DNA of 33,730 nucleotides from Rubripirellula sp. (GTDB lineage: Bacteria > Planctomycetota > Planctomycetia > Pirellulales > Pirellulaceae): contig JAAXJB010000046.1 in NCBI GenBank assembly GCA_012270065.1, forward strand, positions 25,826 through 59,555, written 5' to 3'. Of this stretch, positions 26,118 through 33,730 are shown piece after piece. A program made the translations under genes and the position numbers. The first letter of the stretch is position 1, and each line of letters begins with the position of its first letter. The notes under the pieces were generated by a model, which ran no database searches, was not told the origin of the DNA, and saw only the letters and a program-made list of their open reading frames with translations.

Positions 26118-27194
26118 TCAGAGAAGGTCGCTACGGTTTCTGGCCTCCAGTTCCTTGACAACTTCCCTCACACGCTCTTCGGCGTGTTTGGGTGCTACCA
26201 GAGTTGCGTCGTCGGTCTGCACAATGATCAGATCCTCAACGTCGATTGTCACGATGGTATGACCGGGTTGGGCATGAATGATGGTTCCCCCGGTTTCAAT
26301 ACCAAGATGCGATCCAACCACAGTATTGCCCTGGGCATCAGGTTCATGCAATCTGGTCAACGCTTGCCAACTACCAACATCATCCCAGGGAAACGGGGCT
26401 TCAATGGTGACAACATTGGGGTAGTTTTCCATCACTGCATAGTCGATGGATGTACCGTCGATTGCAGTGAATTCTTTTTCAAGGATGTCGTTGAAGTCAT
26501 CCGTGTCCATGGCTGCTGCAATTCTTGACAGATGAGCATGCATGTCAGGGACATTTTTTTTCAATGCATCGAGAATGGTCGAGGCACGCCATAAGAAGAT
26601 TCCGCTGTTCCAATAGTAAGTACCTGCATCAACGTAGGATTTGGCCGTTTCCCGATCCGGTTTTTCACGGAACTGCTCGACGCGATAGGCAGCAATGTCA
26701 AGCGATTCGATCTGATCTGCCCGTTGGATATATCCAAACGATTCAGCAGGATAACTTGGCCGTATACCAAAAGTGACGATACGCGTCGGGTCCCCGTCAA
26801 TGAGTTGACTGCCAGCGGTGATGGCCTCTTGAAATCTTTCATGATCCGCAATCACGTGATCCGAGGGCATCACGACCATCGTTCCTTCAGGATCGATTCT
26901 GGCGATCATCGCGGCTGCCAGACCAACGCAGGGTGCTGTATCCCGCTTGCACGGCTCACCAACAATGTTTTGCTCCGGCAGGTTGGGCAACTGGTTTTGA
27001 ACGGCATCTTTGAGAAGTCTGTTGGTAACAACCAGCTGTCTTTCGGCAGGCACAAGATTTCCCAGTCGATCCATTGTCGCCTGCAACATGCTCCGTTCGC
27101 TCGACAGCGATAACAGCTGCTTGGGTAACATTTTCCTGCTGGCTGGCCAAAATCGTGTTCCACTGCCACCTGCCATCACTACCGCGTGAAGCAT
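26118..27194 (-). CDS. manC: Mannose-1-phosphate guanylyltransferase
   Basis: Makes GDP-mannose from mannose-1-phosphate and GTP, for polysaccharide and glycan synthesis. The 358-residue product has the nucleotide-binding signature GGSGTRFWPASRK (9-21), PKQLL, a catalytic Asp region (MPSDHV) and the sugar-phosphate site FREKPD. The C-terminal left-handed beta-helix is short and the phosphomannose isomerase domain of bifunctional enzymes is absent. No polysaccharide gene cluster surrounds it. Upstream, a strong hairpin ends the cytochrome gene region. Confidence 0.94.
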   Translation of the reverse strand: MLHAVVMAGGSGTRFWPASRKMLPKQLLSLSSERSMLQATMDRLGNLVPAERQLVVTNRLLKDAVQNQLPNLPEQNIVGEPCKRDTAPCVGLAAAMIARIDPEGTMVVMPSDHVIADHERFQEAITAGSQLIDGDPTRIVTFGIRPSYPAESFGYIQRADQIESLDIAAYRVEQFREKPDRETAKSYVDAGTYYWNSGIFLWRASTILDALKKNVPDMHAHLSRIAAAMDTDDFNDILEKEFTAIDGTSIDYAVMENYPNVVTIEAPFPWDDVGSWQALTRLHEPDAQGNTVVGSHLGIETGGTIIHAQPGHTIVTIDVEDLIIVQTDDATLVAPKHAEERVREVVKELEARNRSDLL

Positions 27195-27327
27195 GCCTGA
27201 TATCCTGCTGACTAAAAGTTCGAATCGAATTCGGTTTTGAGGCCAGGTTCATGAATTGCCAGCACGGTTCCCACCGACATGACCGGCATCCACGTCTACT
27301 CTGGCCTGCTGCTACGATAACATCTCA

Positions 27328-27355
27328 AATGCCTCTCCATCAGGAGAGGCATTTG
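27328..27355 (-). terminator. Perfect hairpin behind the multihaem cytochrome gene
   Basis: AAATGCCTCTCC (27328-27339) and GGAGAGGCATTT (27344-27355) form a perfect 12-bp stem with an ATCA loop. It begins about 25 bases after the cytochrome stop on the minus strand. The U-tract is limited to the three T of the stem foot, so it is a weak but plausible intrinsic terminator or a 3'-end stabilising hairpin. Confidence 0.6.
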
Positions 27356-27380
27356 ATGTCCTCCGTTGCAGCAATGCTAC

Positions 27381-29711
27381 TCATCGGGGGGCATTTTTTT
27401 CTTTGGCAGGCCCTACCCCGGGTACGGCTGGACTTTGCTGTTGCTCGTCCTGCTGGATGCGTTGCAACAGCAGGTCTCTCGCCTGCTGGAAGTCAGGAAC
27501 ATCAGGGGCCAGTTGAACTGCGAGTTCGAGTTGTTCGAGTGCCTGGGGGATTTTTCCCGCCAGATAAAGAGCCAATCCATACCGGTACTGGATTCCTGCA
27601 TTCTCAGGCGCCAACTCAGCGTCTCTGGCAATCAGGGGCAACTCCTCTGCCCGAAGCTGTTCGATCCGTTGCATGATTTCAGCGCGTTGCGCTGGCTGTG
27701 ATTGCTGCAGAATGCGTTCAAGCAAAGATGCCAGATTGGTCCGGGGGCCAGTCATGTTCGGCTCTGTTCGAATGGCCGTCGAATAGGCGTTGATCGCATC
27801 CTGATAGCGGCCTCTTCCCTCACAGAGCATGGCCCATCCCATATGTGCACCAGCGCGGTCCGAAGCAACCATCAAGGCTTCCTTGACTTCTGACAAGGCC
27901 TTGTCGACGCGTGAACGTTCACTCGCACCCAGTGTCGGGTAAGTTCCGGACGCAACGAGGACACGAGCTGCCTCTGTGCGCACCAGACGAGAGGGATCGT
28001 CAAGAAGCCTCATCAATGATCTTCCGACAATGCTGGGTGAGCCACCAGCTAACAGGTTGATTGCAGCCGCACGTACAATCGGATGCTCCTCCGGATCATC
28101 AACCAACTTGCGTGCTTTTGCCGTCAGGTTCGGGGTCCCCGATGCCGCCAGTTCGCCAAGAGCCGAGGCTCTGGCCAGAACGGGTGTCAATTCTTCCGGC
28201 TGAGTAGCAACTCTCAACAATTCCTCGACCGCCCCAGGCTGTCCCCGGCGAAACGCAACGATTGCTTCACTGAAATGCGTGGGTTGCTTGCGGTTTTCAC
28301 CATACCACTTCTCACATGCGCCATCACACCATTGGTCGGTCTTGCGCACTGCCTCCGCAACCTGTTCATCCCCCTGCTCAGCAGCTTCAAGCCAGTCTGC
28401 GTACTCCAACAGTTCGGGCTGTTTATCTTTTGCAATGGAGGAAAGTTGATCCTGAACGTGACAACTGCTACAGGCATTCGGTGTTCCCAATTCGACGGAC
28501 AGATCCGGTCTGGGCACACGCAACGAATGATCGCGTCGCTTATCAACGTCCATGTATGTCCGATGTGGCATGTGGCAATTGACACACATGGCACCGGCAG
28601 TACCGGGAACATGATGGTGATGGGAAGGCACGTCATACTTTCCAGCAGCATGCTGGTGACATGAAGTGCATGTTTCATTTCCAGGTGATTTCAGCTTCAA
28701 CGAGTGGGGGTCATGACAGTCGGTGCAACGGATACCCTTGTGATACATTTTGCTCTGGATGAACGAGCCATACACATACACTTCGTCCTTGATCTGTCCA
28801 TCAGCATAGTAGGTGTCATCCCGCAACAATTCGAGATTGTAAAAGTCACAAAATTCATCGCCGCCGTGAAACCCTTCGGTCAACACTCCCCGGCGACTGT
28901 GGCACGGTGCACAAGTCTGTAACTGTGGTTCGGCATCTTCACCTTTCAGTTTTGCAAGTCCGTAACCTTGTCGCCGATCCCAAAACAGCGACTTGCTGTT
29001 TGCAAGCTCGATGTGCAGGCTGCCAGGTCCATGACAAGCTTCGCAACTGACATCGATTTCCGAAAATGTCGTGTGGTAAGCCTGCTCTTCAGGATCAAAA
29101 TTCCGTTTCAAGTTGGTTGAGTGACAATCAGCACACATCGTCTGCCAACGCTGCGCAACGCCGGTCCAATGCAGTGGATCATCGGGCTCAAGTTTTTCAG
29201 CCACATCTGGCGGACGCAGGTAAAACCATTCCTGCTTGAGAGTATCCCACGTGATTCTCAATACCTGAACGCGGGCGACCTCCGTGGGAGGCATGTCGTC
29301 GGGACGATCAAACTCGACCATGTACTGCTGCAGCGGCGAGAATCCGAAGACATACTTGACTTCAAAATCCTGCATCTCACCGTCTTCGCCTTCCGTGTAA
29401 ACCATGAAGCGGTCGCCATCACGATACATCCGGTTGACGAGCCCATCGTGTTCAAACGTAGCGTTGTCAAAGTCGCCGAGCACAGAAGCATCAGTCGCGT
29501 GGTCCATCGCCAGATCGTGGTCAGATCCGCGAAATGCCTCTGCTTCCTTCTGATGACAATCCACACAGGCCGATCGACCTACAAAACGGCGTTCGGTATC
29601 TTCTGGGACTGCCGACCAATAGTCAGCAAAGACTCCACCGCCCACCAATAGCAAGAGACCCGCGGCAATGACTACCGGGCTTTTCAAGTTGAGATTGGGC
29701 TTTCGGACCAA
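27381..29711 (-). CDS. Octahaem cytochrome c with HEAT and TPR repeats
   Basis: An exported electron-transfer protein of about 776 residues. A signal or anchor segment spans about 11-30. Eight CxxCH haem-binding motifs lie at Cys49, 193, 223, 267, 329, 348, 376 and 414. The C-terminal half has HEAT-like helices (about 495-610) and at least two TPR units (about 645-750), which suggests a scaffold around the haem domain. It resembles the cytochrome c554/NrfA-related tetrahaem-to-octahaem group, but no catalytic haem or substrate motif can be assigned; electron transfer is family-level inference. The chosen start is TTG at 29711, since no ATG or GTG fits before the signal segment; it is uncertain. 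The small secreted gene upstream ends 47 bases before. Confidence 0.85.
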   Translation of the reverse strand: MVRKPNLNLKSPVVIAAGLLLLVGGGVFADYWSAVPEDTERRFVGRSACVDCHQKEAEAFRGSDHDLAMDHATDASVLGDFDNATFEHDGLVNRMYRDGDRFMVYTEGEDGEMQDFEVKYVFGFSPLQQYMVEFDRPDDMPPTEVARVQVLRITWDTLKQEWFYLRPPDVAEKLEPDDPLHWTGVAQRWQTMCADCHSTNLKRNFDPEEQAYHTTFSEIDVSCEACHGPGSLHIELANSKSLFWDRRQGYGLAKLKGEDAEPQLQTCAPCHSRRGVLTEGFHGGDEFCDFYNLELLRDDTYYADGQIKDEVYVYGSFIQSKMYHKGIRCTDCHDPHSLKLKSPGNETCTSCHQHAAGKYDVPSHHHHVPGTAGAMCVNCHMPHRTYMDVDKRRDHSLRVPRPDLSVELGTPNACSSCHVQDQLSSIAKDKQPELLEYADWLEAAEQGDEQVAEAVRKTDQWCDGACEKWYGENRKQPTHFSEAIVAFRRGQPGAVEELLRVATQPEELTPVLARASALGELAASGTPNLTAKARKLVDDPEEHPIVRAAAINLLAGGSPSIVGRSLMRLLDDPSRLVRTEAARVLVASGTYPTLGASERSRVDKALSEVKEALMVASDRAGAHMGWAMLCEGRGRYQDAINAYSTAIRTEPNMTGPRTNLASLLERILQQSQPAQRAEIMQRIEQLRAEELPLIARDAELAPENAGIQYRYGLALYLAGKIPQALEQLELAVQLAPDVPDFQQARDLLLQRIQQDEQQQSPAVPGVGPAKEKNAPR

Positions 29712-29758
29712 GACAGTGCGGTTGGGTCGGAGTTCGGTGAAACAGAGCAGACCCTAGT

Positions 29759-30292
29759 CTACTCGGATAATAACTTTACTGCCTCGGCCCTCATGCGGTT
29801 CACCAAATCCATGCGAGAGCTTTCCGTGGTTTCACCCCGCTTTTTCATGTTTTTTTCCAGTAAACGACTCGCTTTCAGCAACTGTTCGGCTGCACGGGCG
29901 TTGAGAGCTGGATTCGACAATTGACTTTGTGACTGGGGAGCGATTTCCAACGCCTTGGGTGAAACGGATTCCAATTCTCCATCTGCCGGGTGCACGTTCA
30001 GGCCGATTCCCAGTTCGCGATGCCGCTCAGCGATCGCCTGAATGACATCGCCAAGGATCGGGTCGTTGGTTGGATGCGAAGGCATTTTTCCTTCCGCAGC
30101 CGCGCGAATGGCCCTGAATGCCGGTGATTTCTCAAGTTCCTCCGTCCCATCAGATCCAATGTGGGGGACCGGTTCCATCTCGATCTCAGGCAGTGCGAGA
30201 TGTTTCGGCGGATCTCCCTCCGCCTTGTGAAAACCGTAAATGACCAGGAGTACAAAACACGAGCCCACCAAAAAACGCAGTCTAAAGCCCAT
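29759..30292 (-). CDS. Hypothetical exported protein, short
   Basis: A 177-residue protein with a cleavable or anchoring N-terminal segment (about 5-20: LRFLVGSCFVLLVIYGF). The remainder is charged, Ala/Glu-rich and helical, with a repeated HRELG/LLEKN-type C-terminal region. No family is recognised. I chose the ATG at 30292 because AAGGTG lies a few bases upstream; the frame is open 97 codons further upstream but that part looks non-coding. A 14-bp direct repeat with 20-base period lies at 30305-30338, just before the start. It probably shares a transcript with the octahaem cytochrome gene. Confidence 0.65.
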   Translation of the reverse strand: MGFRLRFLVGSCFVLLVIYGFHKAEGDPPKHLALPEIEMEPVPHIGSDGTEELEKSPAFRAIRAAAEGKMPSHPTNDPILGDVIQAIAERHRELGIGLNVHPADGELESVSPKALEIAPQSQSQLSNPALNARAAEQLLKASRLLEKNMKKRGETTESSRMDLVNRMRAEAVKLLSE

Positions 30293-30304
30293 CGCACCTT
30301 CCCT

Positions 30305-30338
30305 TCCGCTTGAGTGACTGGCCGTCCGCTTGAGTGAC
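30305..30338. promoter_or_regulatory. Two 14-bp direct repeats, 20-base period, upstream of the small secreted gene
   Basis: TCCGCTTGAGTGAC at 30305-30318 recurs exactly at 30325-30338, six bases later. The period of 20 bases is two helical turns, so the two copies face the same side of DNA. It ends 13 bases before the ATG of the minus-strand gene at 30292. It may be a regulator binding site or a leader duplication. Confidence 0.5.
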
Positions 30339-30579
30339 GGTACGAACAGTCTAGGGAATCGACGCGATCCGACGAAGACCGATGTTTTCAGGAACTGGTG
30401 CCAAATCCGCTGCCACCGTTGTTCGAAAAACCCCAACAGAGCCATCCAAGAGTACAGCAGTGATGGTCCTGAGAAATCCCCGAGTCCTGCCCGGGTCCTG
30501 CAAAGACAGGCAGTTCGGGCAAAAAGCTGGAGCAATTTGAACGCAAAGCTGGTTGCACCGATGCAACCAATGCCAGCTC

Positions 30580-31971
30580 TCACACTTGCGTTGCTACATC
30601 CACCACAACCACTCGAATGTCGCAGACGTTGGTACCCGTCGGGCCAGTTTTCAACAATCCGCCAGTCTTTTCGAAGAAATGATAAGCATCGTTTCTTGCC
30701 AGATAGTCCCCGGCGTCAAGCATGATACTGCGAGCATTCTGGTGGACCGCACTATCCAGAATTGCACCCGCCGCGTCGGTGGGCCCATCTTCGCCGTCAG
30801 TGCCACCGGACAACAAACAAATCCGGTCCCATTCCCGATCAGACAAGTCACTGGCGAGTAGTGTCTGATAGGCACTGAGAATCAATTGCTGGTTCCTCCC
30901 GCCGAGACCACGAATTTCTTCGGGAGCAAGGACAACGGTGGGTTCACCACCAGTAATCAAACAGTCATTTTGATGCATTTCTGTTTGATTTCGCAGCATG
31001 TGGATCGCCATTTCAGCAAGGTTCCTGCCGACGTCCTCCGCCGCGCCCTCGGATTGACGGGCTGATTGCATGACATGGTTGTATCCCTGCTGTTCAGCAA
31101 CGATCCCCGCCTCATCGACTGCCAGCGCATTATTGCCCAGAACAATTGCTGTATGCCGACAAAGCTCGGTGCCTGGTTTTGGGTTGTCCTGCTCCTTCGC
31201 CAGTTGGAGCGTTCGATAAACAGAATCAGGAAGTTTCCTGTCGGGGTCATGCGTGCTCAAGACTTCCAGAGCCTGTTGGGGTGTGGATGGATCAATCACA
31301 GTCGGCCCCGAAGCAATCAAGTCCAAGGGATCACCCAAAACATCTGAGAGTACCAGAGTGACCAACTGACCTGCCCGACAAGCGGTCAACAGTCCCCCAC
31401 CTTTGACACGACTGAGATGTTTCCGAACAGTATTGAGTTGCTCGATATCTGCACCTGACGCACTCAGAAATCTGGTTACCTCCAGCTTGTCGGCCAACGT
31501 GATACCGGCAATGGGTGCCGGCATCAAAGCGCTGCCTCCTCCCGAAATCAAAGCGATACACAAATCACGCTTTCCGGCTGACTCAACTTTCGCGATGATC
31601 TGTTCGGTGCCAAAAACTCCCTGCTCAGTTGGCTCATTGATTCCCGTTGGTCTGGCGGGGTGCAGATGCACCGAACAGGGATCTGATTGCAGACTGTGTT
31701 CAGGTTGTTCGGTTCCTTCGGGCACGTTAACCCAACCGGATACCGGCAACCAATCTCCAATGGCTGAGATCAAGCCGTGCGTCATCGCTGCCCCAGCTTT
31801 ACCAGCACCAACAACAAGAACTTGATCAAAGTCGCAACGCAGCCATTGATGTTCCCCGATGATCAAGCGGTCTTCTTCGACCATGACTTCCCGTTTCACG
31901 AGTGCTTCGGCACGCACGGCATCGACTCCCGCGTTCCAGATTTTGACAGCATCCTGTCTTAAATTACCCAT
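30580..31971 (-). CDS. Glycerate 2-kinase, MOFRL family
   Basis: Phosphorylates D-glycerate to 2-phosphoglycerate, feeding glycolysis. The 463-residue product has a glycerate kinase N-terminal domain with VVGAGKAGAAM near residue 54 and SGGGSALMPAP, then LSDVLGDPLDLIASGPT, and the C-terminal MOFRL domain with GGEPTVV and LSGGTDGEDGPTDAAGA. I chose the ATG at 31971; a TTG four codons earlier is the alternative. The helicase gene is divergent 96 bases away. Confidence 0.93.
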   Translation of the reverse strand: MGNLRQDAVKIWNAGVDAVRAEALVKREVMVEEDRLIIGEHQWLRCDFDQVLVVGAGKAGAAMTHGLISAIGDWLPVSGWVNVPEGTEQPEHSLQSDPCSVHLHPARPTGINEPTEQGVFGTEQIIAKVESAGKRDLCIALISGGGSALMPAPIAGITLADKLEVTRFLSASGADIEQLNTVRKHLSRVKGGGLLTACRAGQLVTLVLSDVLGDPLDLIASGPTVIDPSTPQQALEVLSTHDPDRKLPDSVYRTLQLAKEQDNPKPGTELCRHTAIVLGNNALAVDEAGIVAEQQGYNHVMQSARQSEGAAEDVGRNLAEMAIHMLRNQTEMHQNDCLITGGEPTVVLAPEEIRGLGGRNQQLILSAYQTLLASDLSDREWDRICLLSGGTDGEDGPTDAAGAILDSAVHQNARSIMLDAGDYLARNDAYHFFEKTGGLLKTGPTGTNVCDIRVVVVDVATQV

Positions 31972-32067
31972 CTGAATACTCAAAATCGCGTGTTTTCTTG
32001 ATTGGAAAGCCAGCGGAGGATCTCGCGTCTGCCAACATCAGCCTGTGAGTGTTATAAGTGTGGCGTC

Positions 32068-33730
32068 ATGAATACGCCAAGCAACGATCCGCAAGCCGAC
32101 CAGCCGGCAAAAACACTGCCCGACCGTGATGAGCTTGCATCTGAGTATTTTGATCGACTTCCCTTCGATCCCTATCCGGTGCAGGAGGAGGCTTTGCTGG
32201 CTTATTTCACAGGCGAGCAGGGCGTCCTCGTATGCGCTCCGACGGGAACGGGCAAGACACTGATTGCCGAGGCTGCAGTTTACGAGGCTTTGCGAACCGG
32301 TCAACGGATGTACTACACCACGCCGCTGATCGCCCTTACCGATCAAAAGCTTGATGAACTGCGACAATCAGCAGTGCGATGGGGCTTTTCCGCCGACAGT
32401 GTCGGCTTGGTCACGGGAAATCGCAGTGTAAATCCAGATGCTCCGGTTCTGGTCGTGGTCGCTGAAATTCTGTTGAATCGCCTGCTGAATCCTGAGTCGT
32501 TTGATTTCGGACAGGTGTCAGCGGTGGTGATGGACGAATTTCACTCTTTCAACGACCGCGAACGTGGGATCGTCTGGGAGCTGACACTGGGTTTACTCCC
32601 GGATCATGTCCGTACGTTATTGATCAGCGCGACCGTTGGCAATGCATTGGAATTCACGTCATGGTTGAATCGTGCTCATAACCGGCGTCTGCAGCTGGTG
32701 GTCGGCACCGAGCGGAAAGTACCACTGCAATATGAGTGGATACCTGACGAATTACTGGCGGACCTTTCGGAACGACTGGCCGACGGAGATGAAACCGCCC
32801 GCCGTACTCCGGGCTTGATGTTCTGCTTCAGCCGGGCACAGTGCTGGACGACCGCCGAATTACTCAAAGGAAAAAAGCTGATCGACAAGACGCGGCAAAG
32901 CGAATTGGCTGACCTTTTGAATCAGGCAGATATGTCAGAGGGTGCAGGCCCAAAGCTCAAGCAACTGCTGATGCGGGGTGTTGGCGTACACCATGCTGGT
33001 ATCCTGCCGCGTTACCGACGCATTGTCGAAGATCTGTTCCAACGCAAATTGTTGGCTTTCTGCGTATGCACCGAAACGCTTGCCGCTGGAATCAATCTGC
33101 CAGCCCGAAGTGTCGTTCTGCCAAGCCTTCTCAAAGGTCCCCGTGACAAAAAGAAACTGGTTGAAACAGCATCGGCCCAGCAGATCTTCGGTCGAGCAGG
33201 ACGTCCACAGTTCGATGATCGGGGTTATGTATTCGCATTGGCCCACGAAGACGATGTCAAAATCCACCGGTGGCGGGAAAAGTTTGATTCCATCCCCGAG
33301 GACACCAAGGACCCCGGACTCCTGAAAGCCAGGAAGCAACTCAAGAAAAAGATGCCCAAACGGCGTTCCGGAGAAACTTACTGGAATGAACAGCAGTTTC
33401 TGCAATTGCAGCAGGCAGATGCGGATCATCTAGCCAGCCGTGGACGCTTGCCGTGGCGACTGCTGGCGTACTTCTTCAGTAAGGATCCAGCAGTGCAACC
33501 GCTCCGGGACATGGTTGGCCGACGGCTATTGACGCCCAAAGGTGTCGAGGAAGCACAGCGCGATCTCAATCGAATGTTGATCACACTCTGGTCCGCAGGA
33601 TACATCGAACTTGATCCTAAACCGACAGCTGCGGCTCCCAAGATCTCCACCCGGAAAAACGCCCCTGAAGAACCCGCCAGAACCGAAGGGAGTTTTGGGG
33701 GCCTGCTCGCTCAGATGCGGGCACCCACAG
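32068..33730 (+). CDS. DExH-box RNA/DNA helicase (partial, cut by right edge)
   Basis: A superfamily 2 helicase, 554 residues visible and still open at the window end. Walker A is APTGTGKT (57-64), motif II is DEFH (156-159), motif III is SAT (187-189), then HHAG (308-311), TLAAGINLP (337-345) and QIFGRAGRP (372-380). The order, the HHAG and the AAG-LP motifs fit the Ski2/Mtr4/Hel308-like group, so RNA or DNA unwinding in the cytoplasm is likely, with the exact substrate unknown. The start ATG at 32068 has no ribosome binding site; a TATAAG box at 32053-32058 lies just upstream, which would give a leaderless or nearly leaderless mRNA. Confidence 0.9.
   Translation, partial: MNTPSNDPQADQPAKTLPDRDELASEYFDRLPFDPYPVQEEALLAYFTGEQGVLVCAPTGTGKTLIAEAAVYEALRTGQRMYYTTPLIALTDQKLDELRQSAVRWGFSADSVGLVTGNRSVNPDAPVLVVVAEILLNRLLNPESFDFGQVSAVVMDEFHSFNDRERGIVWELTLGLLPDHVRTLLISATVGNALEFTSWLNRAHNRRLQLVVGTERKVPLQYEWIPDELLADLSERLADGDETARRTPGLMFCFSRAQCWTTAELLKGKKLIDKTRQSELADLLNQADMSEGAGPKLKQLLMRGVGVHHAGILPRYRRIVEDLFQRKLLAFCVCTETLAAGINLPARSVVLPSLLKGPRDKKKLVETASAQQIFGRAGRPQFDDRGYVFALAHEDDVKIHRWREKFDSIPEDTKDPGLLKARKQLKKKMPKRRSGETYWNEQQFLQLQQADADHLASRGRLPWRLLAYFFSKDPAVQPLRDMVGRRLLTPKGVEEAQRDLNRMLITLWSAGYIELDPKPTAAAPKISTRKNAPEEPARTEGSFGGLLAQMRAPT

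Overview
The window looks like chromosomal DNA of a marine-type planctomycete (Planctomycetes/Pirellulales-like). The signs are a secreted formylglycine sulfatase, an EF-G of the spirochaete/planctomycete/mitochondrial EFG1 type that is not in a str operon, a multihaem cytochrome fused to HEAT and TPR repeats, a PEGA lipoprotein next to a YfhO-like giant membrane protein, an isochorismatase/SMP-30 fusion, and many secreted proteins without recognisable family. Genes are loosely packed with short, mixed-strand operons. No tRNA, rRNA, CRISPR array, insertion sequence or phage gene was seen. Assignment to a genus is not possible from this sequence alone.

Layout. 1-5100: sulfatase (-), spd-type EF-G (-) with a clear intrinsic terminator, an 850-base gene-free stretch with a 15-bp minisatellite, then ribosomal protein S18 (+). 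5100-5800: a gene-free stretch with a palindrome and a small tandem repeat. 5800-10140: acyl-CoA thioesterase, an ABC-2-type permease and an ABC exporter-like protein whose nucleotide-binding domain has lost essentially every ATPase motif (+). 10157-12600: ferrochelatase with a probable [2Fe-2S] cluster (-) and an APH-like kinase (+). 12686-17311: a probable operon (+) with a good sigma-70 promoter: DsbD/ScsB-like thiol reductase, MnmE and O6-alkylguanine-DNA alkyltransferase. 17238-20346: YfhO-like membrane protein and PEGA lipoprotein (-). 20550-22823: isochorismatase-SMP-30 fusion (+). 22839-24980: YchF, a small membrane protein and a translationally coupled helical protein (-). 25238-27194: secreted unknown (+) converging on mannose-1-phosphate guanylyltransferase (-). 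27381-31971: octahaem cytochrome, a small secreted unknown and glycerate 2-kinase (-). 32068-end: a DExH helicase running off the right edge (+).

Most of these genes are housekeeping or general metabolism: translation and tRNA modification (EF-G, S18, MnmE, YchF), haem and redox (ferrochelatase, DsbD-like protein, multihaem cytochrome), nucleotide-sugar supply (ManC) and DNA repair (Ogt). The most unusual items are the pseudo-ATPase ABC protein beside an ABC-2 permease with no ATPase partner in view, the three-domain isochorismatase fusion with an inverted repeat in its upstream region, a MnmE lacking the expected catalytic glutamate, and a 14-bp direct repeat with exact 20-bp period just upstream of the small secreted protein gene at 29759-30292.
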